Source: Wolfiporia cocos (lineage: Eukaryota > Basidiomycota > Agaricomycetes > Polyporales > Phaeolaceae). From it: 64,000 nt of DNA. The stretch spans positions 1,364,001 through 1,428,000 of the forward strand of contig JACCLO010000005.1 in NCBI GenBank assembly GCA_029448655.1, read 5' to 3'. The notes beneath the pieces are model-generated. The model was not told where the DNA came from. It saw only the letters and a list, made by a program, of their open reading frames with translations, and did no database searches. Below are positions 32,648-43,537 of the stretch, in pieces. A program made the position numbers and the translations under genes. Numbering within the stretch: the first letter of the stretch is position 1; the number at the start of each line of letters is the position of its first letter.

Positions 32648-33444
32648 ATGAGCGTGTCCCGCGACCCCTCAGAGTCGGCACTGCCCTACAGGGATCCGAC
32701 GCCCCTCCCTGACCATGTGCCAAAGGTGCAGGAGCTCGGCGCGACCAGTGCACCGCTGAAGAGTGCCGCGTTCTTCCTCGGGGCGTACTGCAAGGATTAC
32801 AACGGTGTGTGTGCCAAGCGTGCTTTCTGGACTCGTTCCCGTCAGGCGAGAAAGGGAGATGTTTGAGGAGCACGACGATGTGCCTCATTTGCACGGGAGC
32901 AGCCTGTTGAAGGAAGCCTGGCTGACCCGCGTCGTATTCACAGACGACTTCATGCTCTGCAAGGCGGAGAGCCGTGACCCAGCGCACTGCTTGAAGGAGG
33001 GCAGGAGAGTAACAAGATGTGCCATTGATCTGTGAGCATACGACTGACTTGACCGTGAGCAATTGACGGAAGATGCTCGACTCCACCGTCCGTGACCACC
33101 TAGCATTACCAAGATGCGCGAGAGTTGTGCTCAGGAATTCGAACAACACTGGGCCTGCTTGGAGAAGAACAACCAGGTCTGTCTTGTGCGTGCCTGGCTT
33201 GACCGACGAACACCTCATGCTCGTGTTGCTCAGGAATACTACGAATGTCGGAAACCTGAGCGAGCACTGAACAAGTGCATGTTCGACAAATTTGTGAGTG
33301 ACTCGCTCCTTACGATGCTGAATCCCCTGGGAGTCCCTGAATTAACCTCCGCCGTAGGGCTTGGCCAAAACAATTCCTGGCGCCCCGGAGGGCACGCCTG
33401 TTCACGAGCTCAAGAGACCCATATACACTGGCGTTCAGAAGTAG
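32648..33444 (+). CDS. NDUFA8: Complex I accessory subunit NDUFA8 (PGIV, CHCH family)
   Basis: Intermembrane-space subunit of mitochondrial NADH:ubiquinone oxidoreductase, oxidised by the Mia40 relay. Exons 32648-32804, 32944-33031, 33104-33176, 33234-33293 and 33358-33444 join in frame to 154 residues. The cysteine spacing is diagnostic: CKAESRDPAHC, CAQEFEQHWAC and CRKPERALNKC are each CX9C. The N-terminal part SAPLKSAAFFLGAYCKDYN and the end GLAKTIPGAPEGTPVHE also fit the family. The first intron is 139 bp, the others 55-72 bp. Confidence 0.94.
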
Positions 33445-33799
33445 ACTGCAATACATCATCTCACTTGCTTGACGTAGGAGTTTTCGTACATGCACGATGC
33501 ATGCGAGCCGAGGCCCAGTGAGCACTCGACCCGGCGGCATTGTGGCCGTTGCAACGAATAGAGCAGGCGTAAGCTCTGGAAAGTGGCCTTCATATAATTT
33601 ATGTGAACGTGCAAAGTACATGATACAGAAAGCCAAGCTGATAACGAGCTGAGATCAAGCATGGAGGGTCGTGGCGAGAAGATGACTTTGATAATAGCGT
33701 GAGCAAGTCGTGAATGTGATATATGCGCCCATCGAATCGTTCTCCAACTTTGCCTAGCTGTGGCAGCTCGGCGGTGTCCCTTCGCAGCTTGGGATTTCC
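33445..33799. other. Convergent 3' spacer
   Basis: 355 bp between the NDUFA8 and Vtc1 stop codons. Nothing recognised. Confidence 0.5.
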
Positions 33800-34412
33800 T
33801 TACGGGTTCAAGTCGGGTTGCGAGAAGCGCAGAACGAAGTTGACAACGATAGCAACTGAGGAGACAAGGGACTGTTAGAAGACATGTGCGTCATTTTACG
33901 CAGCGAGCTCACCGAGAAGTGCGACACAAAGAACAGTCTGGGACAAAGGTTAGCTTGAAACAAGTTGCAGCCGGCCATTCCACTTACTGGGCCGATCCTA
34001 TCGTCATACGGTCCGCGTCCACCCTTCCTTATTGACGCAGCACGCCAGTGATATGTGTAGAGGGCATACACCATCACGGCCATAGCTAGCAAACATGGTG
34101 CCTAAAATGAGCAGGCGCCCTCTTGTGCGGTCATATCGAGGTGGCTGACTGACCGACAACGGAAAACATAGCTGCGCTGATCTTGCCAACCTACGTGACA
34201 TGATGTAAATCAGAAAGATTACGACCAACGTTTGACCGACTAACCTGGTCACCGAAGTTCAGCAGCCCAACCGCGAGCCCCCCGAGGACGACCGTGAAGT
34301 GCAGCCATGAGAGGAATGTGCGTTCATTTGCGAAAGAGACCTTGGGCTCGACTCGGACAGGGAGTGCAATCCGTTTGGCGGCGGTGCGCTGCAGGAGCGG
34401 CTGCGTCGACAT
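33800..34412 (-). CDS. VTC1: Vacuolar transporter chaperone 1 (Vtc1)
   Basis: Small membrane subunit of the vacuolar VTC complex that makes polyphosphate. Exons 34412-34245, 34190-34154 and 34085-33988 were placed exactly; two further exons end at 33800. The protein has the DUF202 shape: a cytosolic start with [20 protein letters not shown], the hallmark motif, then three membrane segments ([34 protein letters not shown] and [16 protein letters not shown]). The length of about 135 residues is normal for Vtc1 and excludes the SPX-containing Vtc2-4 subunits. A tiny 37-nt exon sits inside the second membrane segment. Confidence 0.93.
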
Positions 34413-34669
34413 CGTGTGAGCGGTGCAGGAGAAGCAGAGGAAGCCAGCCGCTAAGGTGAAGGAGGTATACCTCAACCAAAATGGCACTTCAGCGCGAACG
34501 TGCGCGACGTCACTGGACCAGAGCCTTTGTGTGACGGATTACTGTCACACATATATCCACGCGTACCGTCACAACACGGCGCTATAGGCGCTCATAGCCA
34601 CACTTGAACAAGATCCGAATATTGAAGGCATAGAACCCGTCTCTGCGAACGTCCTCACCAAGAGTGACC

Positions 34670-35888
34670 ATGCAAGAAACATCCTCTAGTGCCTCAGACG
34701 TGACTTATGTTGCCCCACCGTTGTTGCCTCAGCAGGAAGGTACGGTGTTCTTGATATAAGAAACGAACGCGGTTATACCTCTCATTAACAGATGCCATTA
34801 TACACACTCGCATCACCAATGACGAGAAGGCACTGCGACGTGTAACCAAAAAGTTCCATGCATACACTTCTGTTGCGTATACTTCTGCCCTCCCGCCATC
34901 TCCTTCAACGTCATCGTCTGTAGACGATGCACGAGAAGCCTTCCTCGTAGAGCTCGCATCGTTCCATTTATCCTTGAAGAAGAGCTTGATGGTGTGCGAA
35001 GCGGAGGCACGACAGGTAGAAGAGTACCAGAAGGAGAAGGAGCGAATAGGTATGTGCTACTGTCCGTTATAATAATCCCGCTCAACAAAGGGCCCAAAGC
35101 CGCGGAGCACGCTCTTTTGAAGTCTCAAATTGAAGAGCTGAAGACCTCCTTGGAATATGCCCAAATACAACGAAAACGAAAGATCGAATATGATGCCATT
35201 GCCGAGAAGGTGAACACACTGCCAAGTAGACTTGAGCTGATTCGGTGAGACTTGTCCGTCTGAATTACTGCGGTTGTCTGACGCAGTGAACAGATCCATC
35301 GACTCGCTCGAAGAAGACATGGCTGCTATTCGCGCTGAGCATGACAATCAGGTCCGGACTCTGCAGGCGCAGAAAACAGCGCTAGACTCTGTGATCTCCG
35401 ACCTCAGTTTACTCCGCATAATGGGCAAGGAGGATTCAACAGAGGATTCTCGCTCGGTCACACCTCTTCCAGAAATCCAAATCATGGAGGAAGACGTCGA
35501 GATGAACGGATCGCACAGTGAACGGACAAGAGAGGAACCAGGAGAGCTGAAGGAAGACAAGGAGATGGGAGAAGTCAATGAGGACAACGATGCGGCAGAT
35601 GACGATGCGGAGTCCGTCGACGAGCCCCTATCCAAAATTCTCAACCCAGGAGCGATGCCATTTGTGCCCTTGCAGTCACGAACAGCAACGCCGGCAACGC
35701 ATTCTAATACGCGGACCCCACCTGCATCTACGCCACGGGCACCGTCGGAAGACGATATAGAAATGGGAGAAGTAGCGGAAGACAGGGATCCCAAAAGGCT
35801 GAAGGTTGTGGAGGATCGAGAGGAGGGCGAGGCAAGCGATGCTGACAGCCCTCTTACAGCGCCACCAGACGACGACGACGACGACTGA
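34670..35888 (+). CDS. THO7: THO complex subunit 7
   Basis: Subunit of the THO/TREX complex, which links transcription to mRNA export. The first exon ends at a GTACGG donor near 34740, and splicing gives EDAIIHTRITNDEKALRRV, the conserved family start (helix beginning about residue 25). A coiled coil follows over about residues 40-190, with NTLPSRLELIRSIDSLEEDM as a clear block. The C-terminal third is highly acidic and disordered, with repeated EMGEV motifs, ending in a run of Asp. The end lies 51 bp from the stop of the convergent tRNase Z gene, so their 3' UTRs may overlap. Confidence 0.85.
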
Positions 35889-35939
35889 ACGCTTTTGTAC
35901 ATTACTATCCGAGGTTTTGTGTTGTAAATCCTTTATTCG

Positions 35940-37213
35940 CTATCGTTGCATCTCGATATCAAAGCTCATGAAATCCCTCGCACACATTACCTCTCCCCCA
36001 TACTCGCTCACCGCCAGCGCCTTGATCGCCTCCATGATCTTCCTCGCTTCCTCGTCTACATCATCGTTTCCCGCATATCTTGCCGAGAAATGATTGAGCA
36101 GCAACTTCTTTGCGCGTATTCGCTTGGCAAATAGGCCGGCCATCTGCGGCGTAGAATGACCTCGCGATTTTGTCCGCGCCTCGACGCTTTCGAGGGTATC
36201 CTCTGGTTTGGTGTTAGGGTCAACACCAGGGAGATGCGCGTTCGTAGCTTCATGTATGAGCAGATCCGCATCCTCGGCTAGTCTAGCGATCGGAGACGGG
36301 TCATAGGTATCGCCGAGTATGGCCAGCTTGCGCCCTGGTCTCCGCGGCGGACCGTGCAGAACGGTGCCGTCTGGAAGCTCCACACTTTCGCCCTGTTGCA
36401 GCTGCCGCATTACCGACATTGGTGCCCCAGTGCGCTTGAGGTGGGGTATGTAGTCCTTCGGGTTGATTTTGCCAGGAACAGGGAGCTCAGATACGACGTA
36501 GCCGACACAAGGGACGGAGTGCAAGATCGGGGCGGCAGAGACAGAGACAAGTTCATCCTTGAAGATGTCTGGCCAGACACCGTCGATTTGGGAAATGTTG
36601 CGCCCGGTGGGCAGCTCAGAGTGGTGCAGAGGGAGTTCTGTGTAGTCCTCCGACGGGGGGTCCGCCGGGAAGCGCAGTTCGTGCACGACGTACGGCGCTC
36701 CGTGATTGGTGTATGTGTACGCCAGGCCATTGCGAACATACGCACGTGTTCCGAGGGGGCCGTATATCTCCAGAGGCTGCTATCCTGCTCGGACATCGTG
36801 CATTTGATCTAAGACTGGGGAAGACTTACCGGAATCGCTCCTTGCGCGTCTGTATTGGTCCTCGGGTCCTCCGAGCTTTCCACCATACCTCCTGTGCCAT
36901 CGAGACGACTAGCAAGGAGAGGTAATAGGCCGAAGATATGATCTCCTATGAAACGAGATAGCAGTCAAGACATTCATAGTCTGAGAGTTATGCGGCGCGA
37001 CTTACCGTGCGTGTGCGTTATGAAGATCTTCTGGATCTTACCCATCTTAACGCTACTCTTTTGGACGCGATGCTGAGTAGCCTCGCCGCAGTCGAACAGC
37101 CAGACATCGCCATTCAGCCGAAGAGCAAGAGAGGAATGGTTCCGAGTCGATGAAGGTTGAGCCGAAGCGCTGCCGAGGATAGTTATATTGATCGCAGACA
37201 AGGCGGGCGGCAT
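35940..37213 (-). CDS. TRZ1: tRNase Z, short form
   Basis: Endonuclease that removes the 3' trailer of pre-tRNAs. Exons 37213-37006, 36945-36830 and 36767-35940 join in frame to 383 residues. The metal-binding motif is formed across the first splice (ITHTHGDHIFGL). Earlier blocks are ITILGSASAQPSSTRNHSS and FDCGEATQHRVQ. Later metal ligands are seen in LAILGDTYDP, LIHEATNAHL and LLLNHFSARY, where the last His lies. A SRGHSTPQMAGLFA block matches the family HST loop. Length and a single beta-lactamase domain show a short form; the long form used in mitochondria may exist elsewhere. No targeting peptide was obvious. Confidence 0.93.
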
Positions 37214-37816
37214 CGTGCGTGGCTTTGCTTGCGGTCGATGTCTGATAGTACATCAAATAACCCAGCACTTGTGGCGAAGGCCATGCATTGCTTACCGCTG
37301 CTCGATTTTATAAGATCCGAGGGTCCAATAATATTGTTGCAGAGCGGCGTTCAGCTTGTTTCCTTGCTGATATGTATATATGAGTCATTGAGTGGCTATT
37401 CGTATAGCACTATCTGGTAAGTTCTCACCAGAATCTGGCGAAAGATGGTGCATATTGTCATTGACGTCTGATTTTTAAAACTCTGATCGAGAGTCCAGTC
37501 CCAGAATACAACATGGAGGAATTAAAGGCAGGCAGTCTGGCGCCTAGGACTGCTACTCCCTCGTAATCACTGCAGGGCTGCCCGGCTACATGCTGGTATG
37601 ATTGCCCATGCTCATATATTCAAATTCCATGGTCACATATTTAAATCGGAAACAGGCGAAGTGAAGATGACAGGTTTGATCAAGTTTGATCGGAATGTTA
37701 TGTTGAACTTTCGCTTCTCCATGCGTCTCTCTACTTTACCACTTCGTTCATTCTTACACAGCGTCAAGATCTCCTGGCGAGGCGACCCTTCATTCCTTCA
37801 TATTTTCTCAAGTATA
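37214..37816. other. AT-richer intergenic region
   Basis: 603 bp between the tRNase Z start and an orphan gene start (divergent). It contains many TATA-like and ATG-containing stretches but no convincing ORF. Confidence 0.5.
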
Positions 37817-38655
37817 ATGGCACGCTATCTCATCCTCGGACTGCAAGTGGCTCGACACTTGCTCAAGTTAGCATTCCCTAACCGTCGCAGCAAATGGTAC
37901 ATCGGCCAGACTATCCACGAAGATGAAGACATGCAGGTTTGTCTAAACGTTACCAGATATCATGGACATACTCTCGAACGCGCACGCAGACACTATCCGG
38001 ACCTCTTTCTGAAATGACAAACCTGATATCGGACTGTCAAAACCCCGAGACGTGCATAGCGGGCCTTCCAGAACAATTAGTACAATACCCGTTCGAAGAC
38101 GGCGTATCTAAGGACATCGTTATGAAGAACGATGATGCTGACGGTCACTCAATTGACACTCCGCCGGATTCCACGCTTATGGACGAACTCTCTTGTTCAG
38201 CTGACGTGCCTGAGGACGAGGTTTCGACGCACATTCCTCTGGAGCCTACGCCGGCCAATAGATCCTGCTTACCGGATGATGTCTCTGACGACGACCTCTC
38301 CAATTATACCCCGCTGGAGCCTTCAATAATCGGCGATCTCTGCCGCCGCATGGCTGCACTATCCCTCGAGCACGACGAAGACATGGACCACCTCGCGGAA
38401 CTCATGATGCGCCTGAAGCTCGACGATGATGATACCATGATGGAAGAACCTTCAGCATACGACTTGGATTCCACGCTCGTTGATTGCCACAATGTTACTC
38501 AGAAGGCAGCTCCGCCGACAAAGGCCGAACGCTCGTCTTTGTTCTTGACTGTCGACCTAGGTCTATGTGCGGCCGATCAACCTACCGAGGATATGCTGGT
38601 GAAAGACTCTGATTCCCTGATCTCCCACACTCTGCTCCTTGTGAGCGATGCGTAA
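37817..38655 (+). CDS. Acidic orphan protein
   Basis: Two exons, 37817-37936 and 37990-38655, join in frame to 261 residues through a normal 53-bp intron. Residues 1-40 are basic and hydrophobic (MARYLILGLQVARHLLKLAF), a possible signal anchor or targeting sequence. The rest is strongly acidic, with two related segments around IPLEPT and TPLEPS and repeated Asp/Glu runs such as LEHDEDMDHLAELMMRLKLDDDD. There are few Lys or Arg residues. No family is recognised. Given the weak conservation signal it could be a young lineage-specific gene; the clean splice is the main evidence that it is coding. Confidence 0.5.
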
Positions 38656-39554
38656 CATGGACCTCCGGTGATGGCTGCGGCGAACATCTGGCCGGTTCGC
38701 TTCTCGACGGATGTGCCCAAACCATTGTCCTTCTGGCCACTGTGTCTACAGTGCAAAAATAGAAGACATCAAACCTCACTTACTATGTTCACTCTAGACT
38801 TCAGCTAGCCTAACCTGGGATCGTCGCCACCTCCCCCCAGTCAAGAACGTGTACGAACACTTCGGACGCCAACGCACCAACTCCTTCACTCTTCGATCTT
38901 TACTAGTCCCACCCCAGTCTCATCGATCCCTGACGTACACAGAACTATCTGTCATGTCCCTGCTATAGGGTAGTGTGACCGCCTTACTGCGCCGGATTCA
39001 CGTTTAGTCTGTATCACGTATTCACAATCTATTTCTCTCATTCACTCTCTCCAATGCTGATAAACCTGCATGAAGTTCAATACCTCGCAGAATCCTGTCA
39101 GTCTTATCGCTACCTGAGAGCCTTGGGTTTTTGGTAGCCGCCGGATAATGCACATATGCCTCGGTTGTGGCACAAAAATAGTACACATGGATCCACAACG
39201 ATCGACCGGCCATGTTGATGAGTTTCCCACGCATGCTAAACGACGTTCAGGTTCTAAGCGCCATCTCGAGCCCGTGCTCTGCACTCGAGCTCATCGGACT
39301 GTCTTGATATTGGACGCTGATGCGATGAGCTGTACGTGTCTCGTGGCGTGGTCCATATCGGCGCTCGGACAGGCTTAGAAAAGGCCCGCTTCGATTCCCT
39401 GGCTGCACTCGGACTGGATTCTATTCGTGGTGAGAGGCGAAGCGCGTGTACAGCAGGCATATCTGTGTATCGGTACGTCTGCGCCGAGTAGTTTATCGTG
39501 GGTCCTACTCGTGAAGTGGTACTGACGTCCCGCAGACTTTCAGTTGTAGTGCCA
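38656..39554. other. Intergenic region without a clear gene
   Basis: About 900 bp downstream of the acidic orphan. Short overlapping ORFs occur on both strands, none with family resemblance or good splice partners. Confidence 0.5.
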
Positions 39555-39752
39555 ATGGCGAAGGGGTCAAACAAATTGAAGTCTCACAGAAGGCTGATAG
39601 TGTCGAATCCTTCTGACGATGATGTGCCCATCGCGATCTATTCGCCGACAGAGCCTGCAATGCACCTACCGCTTGACATGGAAGCGCTGAATGGAAAGCT
39701 ATCTAGGCAGGCGATGATCCCAACAGAAGAAAGTCAGCAGGGCAGACCAGGT
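39555..39752 (+). CDS. Possible upstream exon or separate short ORF
   Basis: MAKGSNKLKSHRRLIVSNPS... runs to a GTATGT donor at 39752. It can be spliced in frame to an acceptor at 39865 (PDPWGGNVQ), skipping the ATG at 39831. I prefer the 39831 start for the next gene, but an alternative 5' exon cannot be excluded. Confidence 0.3.
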
Positions 39753-39830
39753 ATGTCATGCGCTTATCGTCGCACAATGTAAGAATATATCTGAGGTTGC
39801 TTCTGTTCTACGTGCCATTCTCCTCCTGCT

Positions 39831-40345
39831 ATGGCTCGTGGACGTCGTAACGCTGTCTCTGCTGCAGATCCATGGGGTGGTAACGTTCAGGACAACGACG
39901 CTTGGGGTTCTCAGGCTACGGCTAACAACGATGATGAAGACAACGGGTGGGGACAGGGTGCGGCAGATGCATCAGCGATGTGGGGACCCTCACCCAACTC
40001 GCCCGCCGCGCCCGCGACCTCAGATGGCCAGAACGGCATCGACTGGACTACTGGTGGTGCCTCGTTAGGCTGGCCAGACCAAGCGCCAGCGGCCCAGGAC
40101 ACCGGAAACAAGAAGAAAGGTGGCAAGAAAGGCGGCAGCGCGACAGCTGTACCGCCACCGCCACCGCCCCAGGCTCGACCGCATCTCCCCGGCGCACCGC
40201 CTCCCGCTGCCAATCCTGGGAAAGCTGCCGGTGGCTGGGGCGGATCGCCGGCCGGAGGATGGAATCAGCCTGATGGCCCAGCGTGGGGGGATGGCTGGAA
40301 CACTGGTACGACCTCAGGGTCGCTGTGGGGTGCTCAAGCTTCGCA

Positions 40346-40381
<36 letters not shown>

Positions 40382-42100
40382 TCCCCCGGCGAATCCTCCA
40401 TCGCATTTTGCTGATCCTGATTCAGGTCGGTCAGCCGCAGGGTGGAAGGGCTGGGCGAACGAGGTTGCAGGGTCCAAGGTGAATTCCCTTTCACTAAGCT
40501 TGGGTCTTCCATCTCCCGCTCCGGGCTCCGCTCCGCCAACGGATAGGCCTCTGCCGTCCCCTGGGCAAGCGACCGAGCATCTACATGCGCTGCTTACACA
40601 CCCCACTCACGGTCAGAGTGCTTTCTCACAGCCACAGTCTGAGAAGGCTTCAGCGTTCCAGCAGAGTGCGGCGGCAATGCAGAGCATGTTACATGAACAG
40701 ATGATGCATGGGCAGCGGATGCAGAACCTTCAGCTCATGCCACAGAGGCAGCAGCAGCATGCTGGAGGTGGTAGTATGTTGCCTGTTCTTCCTCATCCTC
40801 CCGCCTCGCAGGCATCATCTATGCATCAGTCTCCAAGGTGGGGAGTTGCACAGGGTGGCGGTCGTTGGGAACCTGAACCGATCATGGAGGAAGAAGAGGA
40901 CGAGGGAGAAGAAGAGGACGAGGACGAGTGGGACGAAGATGAGGAAGAGGAAGAAGACTATGGTAAGGAAGACTACGGCTTTGGCGAGAGCGGCGATCAT
41001 TCACAGGCTTGGGGAAACAATCAAAACAATGGAGACCATCGGAACGGAGAGCACGATTGGCCAGGCTATGGTGACCAGTCAGGGAGACATGCCTCTAGAC
41101 CTCAAGTCAGGTCCTCCTCAGAAGCACCAACCCACGCTGAGCTACCTACTTATCCTCGACCGTCTGCACAGCACACGCAAACGCCATACGTATCTGTGCC
41201 ACATGCAGCTACTCAAGCTGCCTACTCGGCTGGGGGTTTCTCAGCTCCACCAATGGGACCGAATGGCTCACACGAGTCGAAAACCATGGCTATGGCCCAT
41301 GGGAGGATGACTACAGCTTTCGATCTCCGTCCACCTCGGAACGGCATCGGCGAGAATGCTTTCATCGTGGAGGCTCCCGGGCAGGCTTTGGCGAACGCTC
41401 GACGCGCGCTGTTCAGCACAAGCCGCCTAGCCAGGGAGCGCATACGCTGGGGGTTCAACCCCGGTAATGACACCCGTGTCTCCACTTTACTAAGATGGAT
41501 CGATGAGATGTCCAACGGGCTCGCAGCAATCGGTGTTAGTCCATTCCTTCTATTGATCTGAGACGTCGAACGTCCATGACCTCTGCTGTGTCATAGCTAC
41601 GCAAGCTCGTAGAGAGCGGTCAGCGCGGTGCGTTGATGGCGAACGCCGACGTTTGGGTGTCCCCAAGGCCAGACCTGCCTGGGCAGCCGGCCTTCGACTG
41701 GGTCACTGTGGCGGATATGCATAGGACCTATGACCGTGTGCTGCAAGAGTCTGTTGCGCTGTACAAACCAGCTGAGAAGACGATCGTATTCGTCTTTCTC
41801 CTGTCAGAGTCTAGGAATAGTATGGCAATCTGGCGGCGGAAGCTGGCCGTACCAGAAGCCATGCGCAAGGCTCACGAGCAGGAGATCAACGCTATATATC
41901 ATCGGTACGAGCCGAAGATATACGTTGATGAGTAAGTGCAGTATGTTCTCTTATACTTAGATACTTGGGATTCTCACGTACGGTTAAGACTCCCTGCCAA
42001 AGCAGAATCGGCGGAGCCTCCCTCGGAGCCTGCCAAAAAGAAACGAAATCTGTTGAGCAAATTGAAATGGGTGAGGAAAAGGGCTGCAGCTACATTGTGA
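39831..42100 (+). CDS. W/P-rich basidiomycete protein with conserved C-terminal domain
   Basis: The large first exon runs from MARGRRNAVSAADPWGG at 39831 to about 41534; two further exons run to 41933 and from 41988 to 42100. Residues 1-190 are rich in Gly, Trp, Asn and Pro with repeated WG motifs, then a run of 14 Pro encoded by a CCG microsatellite. Residues of about 340-370 are almost all Glu/Asp. The conserved part is C-terminal: RIRWGFNPGNDTRVSTLLRW, FDWVTVADMHRTYDRVLQES and FVFLLSESRNSMAIWRRKL, ending in a Lys/Arg-rich tail. By my recollection this C-terminal domain recurs in many Agaricomycete proteins of unknown function. The WG repeats could bind Argonaute-type proteins, which is speculative. 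Confidence 0.78.
40347..40379 (+). repeat. CCG trinucleotide microsatellite
   Basis: About eleven uninterrupted CCG units coding for proline inside the W/P-rich gene. Likely length-variable between strains. Confidence 0.8.
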
Positions 42101-42559
42101 AAACTTCTCGCGGCTTTATGTCTGCTCAGTATTATGTTCTGTTACTTTGATGCTGCTTGAATATACATACTGCCGGCTGGTCTGTTCTGAATTTGGTGCC
42201 TGTTGTATCTTGATTCTTCTGTAGGAGTACATCGTTATGTAAACGCTAAAGGCCACTCATTGATCAGACAACATCCATCGTGTTGTATGCTGACCAAACT
42301 TGGTGCATGATGACGCTTTGTGATTTCGCAGCAAGACGGAACCGGTGTGGCTCGTGATGAGTTACGCGTGACCTTGCGTGACACAGCGCGTCGCGTTTGA
42401 ATGGAGTGTGGCGCGTGCAGATCAAAGCATTACTCAACTCTCCTACGGTCAGCACCTAATTTAGTCTCTACGCTGTCCGCTGCTCAGCCCAGCACTCCTC
42501 CCATCTATCCTGGCTGAGTCAGAGCACCTACCTCGAGCTCGCAGCCGACATTGCCCATC
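42101..42559. other. Intergenic region
   Basis: 459 bp between same-strand genes. Contains several CGTGAC/GTGACC elements between 42340 and 42400, possibly promoter elements of the next gene. Confidence 0.45.
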
Positions 42560-43243
42560 ATGGCTGCAGAATCTCGCTTATCCAGGGAGGGGCCAGCTAC
42601 ACCGCCCACCGACGTAGAGGATGCCAGAGGACGCCGGCGTCCAACAGCTACGCTCCTTCACGTCGTGGTTGCGGGATCCATCATCATAGGCTCAGCGACG
42701 ATGCTCCCATACCTGCTCATGCGCAGCCGCTTCAGATCGTTGCACTTACGCGTTGCGGAGCTGGGCGCCGTTCGCCAACACGTCGCAGAGATCGAGGCGT
42801 CCAACGCTGCCCTGCGCAGCGACATGCAGAAACTCCTCTCCACGCGAGCCAAGCAGTTGGGTGATGACGCGCAAGGGAAGTATGTCTTGGAGGAGAAGAC
42901 ATGTGAAGTTCTGGACAGCGTAGAGCATCGGATGTCGGAAGTACTGGCCGAACTCGATGATGTGCGAAGGTATGCGGCGCAGTCCGCAGAGACTACAGCA
43001 AAGTCCTACTCCGGGATGCGACAAATGTTGGAGGAGGTGAAGAGCGATGTCATGAGCTTGAACACGCGAGTAACGGAGGGTGAGGAGCTGAGAGCGAAGG
43101 CGTATATCGAGGTTCGTGAAGCCGTCGAGCGCGTCAGGCAGACAGTGGAGAAATCAGAGGCGGAGGCGAAGAGGCGTAACGAGGCATACAAGGACTGGCT
43201 AAAGGGTCTGTTCACCGGCCGGTCAAAGAAAGAGAAGGACTAG
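42560..43243 (+). CDS. Membrane-anchored coiled-coil protein, copy A
   Basis: A single exon of 227 residues. The start is the ATG of MAAESRLSREGPATPP. A short disordered head (1-30) is followed by a membrane segment (LLHVVVAGSIIIGSATMLPYLLM), a positively charged junction RSRFRSLHLRVAELG and a coiled coil over the remaining 150 residues, ending in a Lys-rich tail (GRSKKEKD). The basic residues after the membrane segment suggest that the coiled coil faces the cytosol or a matrix side. The next gene downstream encodes a related protein, so the two are probably tandem duplicates. No named family is recognised. Confidence 0.78.
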   Translation: MAAESRLSREGPATPPTDVEDARGRRRPTATLLHVVVAGSIIIGSATMLPYLLMRSRFRSLHLRVAELGAVRQHVAEIEASNAALRSDMQKLLSTRAKQLGDDAQGKYVLEEKTCEVLDSVEHRMSEVLAELDDVRRYAAQSAETTAKSYSGMRQMLEEVKSDVMSLNTRVTEGEELRAKAYIEVREAVERVRQTVEKSEAEAKRRNEAYKDWLKGLFTGRSKKEKD

Positions 43244-43537
43244 TTAGTGCGTTTCCTCCACCCTAATTGCGGGAAACCGTTGACATTGCTCTATACCCAT
43301 CGCAATTTCGACCATTGGCTCTCAAGTATCACCCCACAACCCACTGTATTTGTATCCTGGAACCGTTACATAGCTCGATCTTGGACGGATGTACGTCGAT
43401 ACTTACACTGATCAACATATCCTGGAGGCTTGCACTGTGTGTAAGTTTCCCGACGCATGAGCGCGCATTGCACGTGTCCGGCACAAGTGCCAGAAGAACG
43501 CGTACATCGTCTTTGCTTCTTACTCATCAACACCTTC

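Noticed and set aside
40347..40379. CCG tract as a CRISPR-like or satellite array
   Set aside because: A simple in-frame proline microsatellite without spacers.
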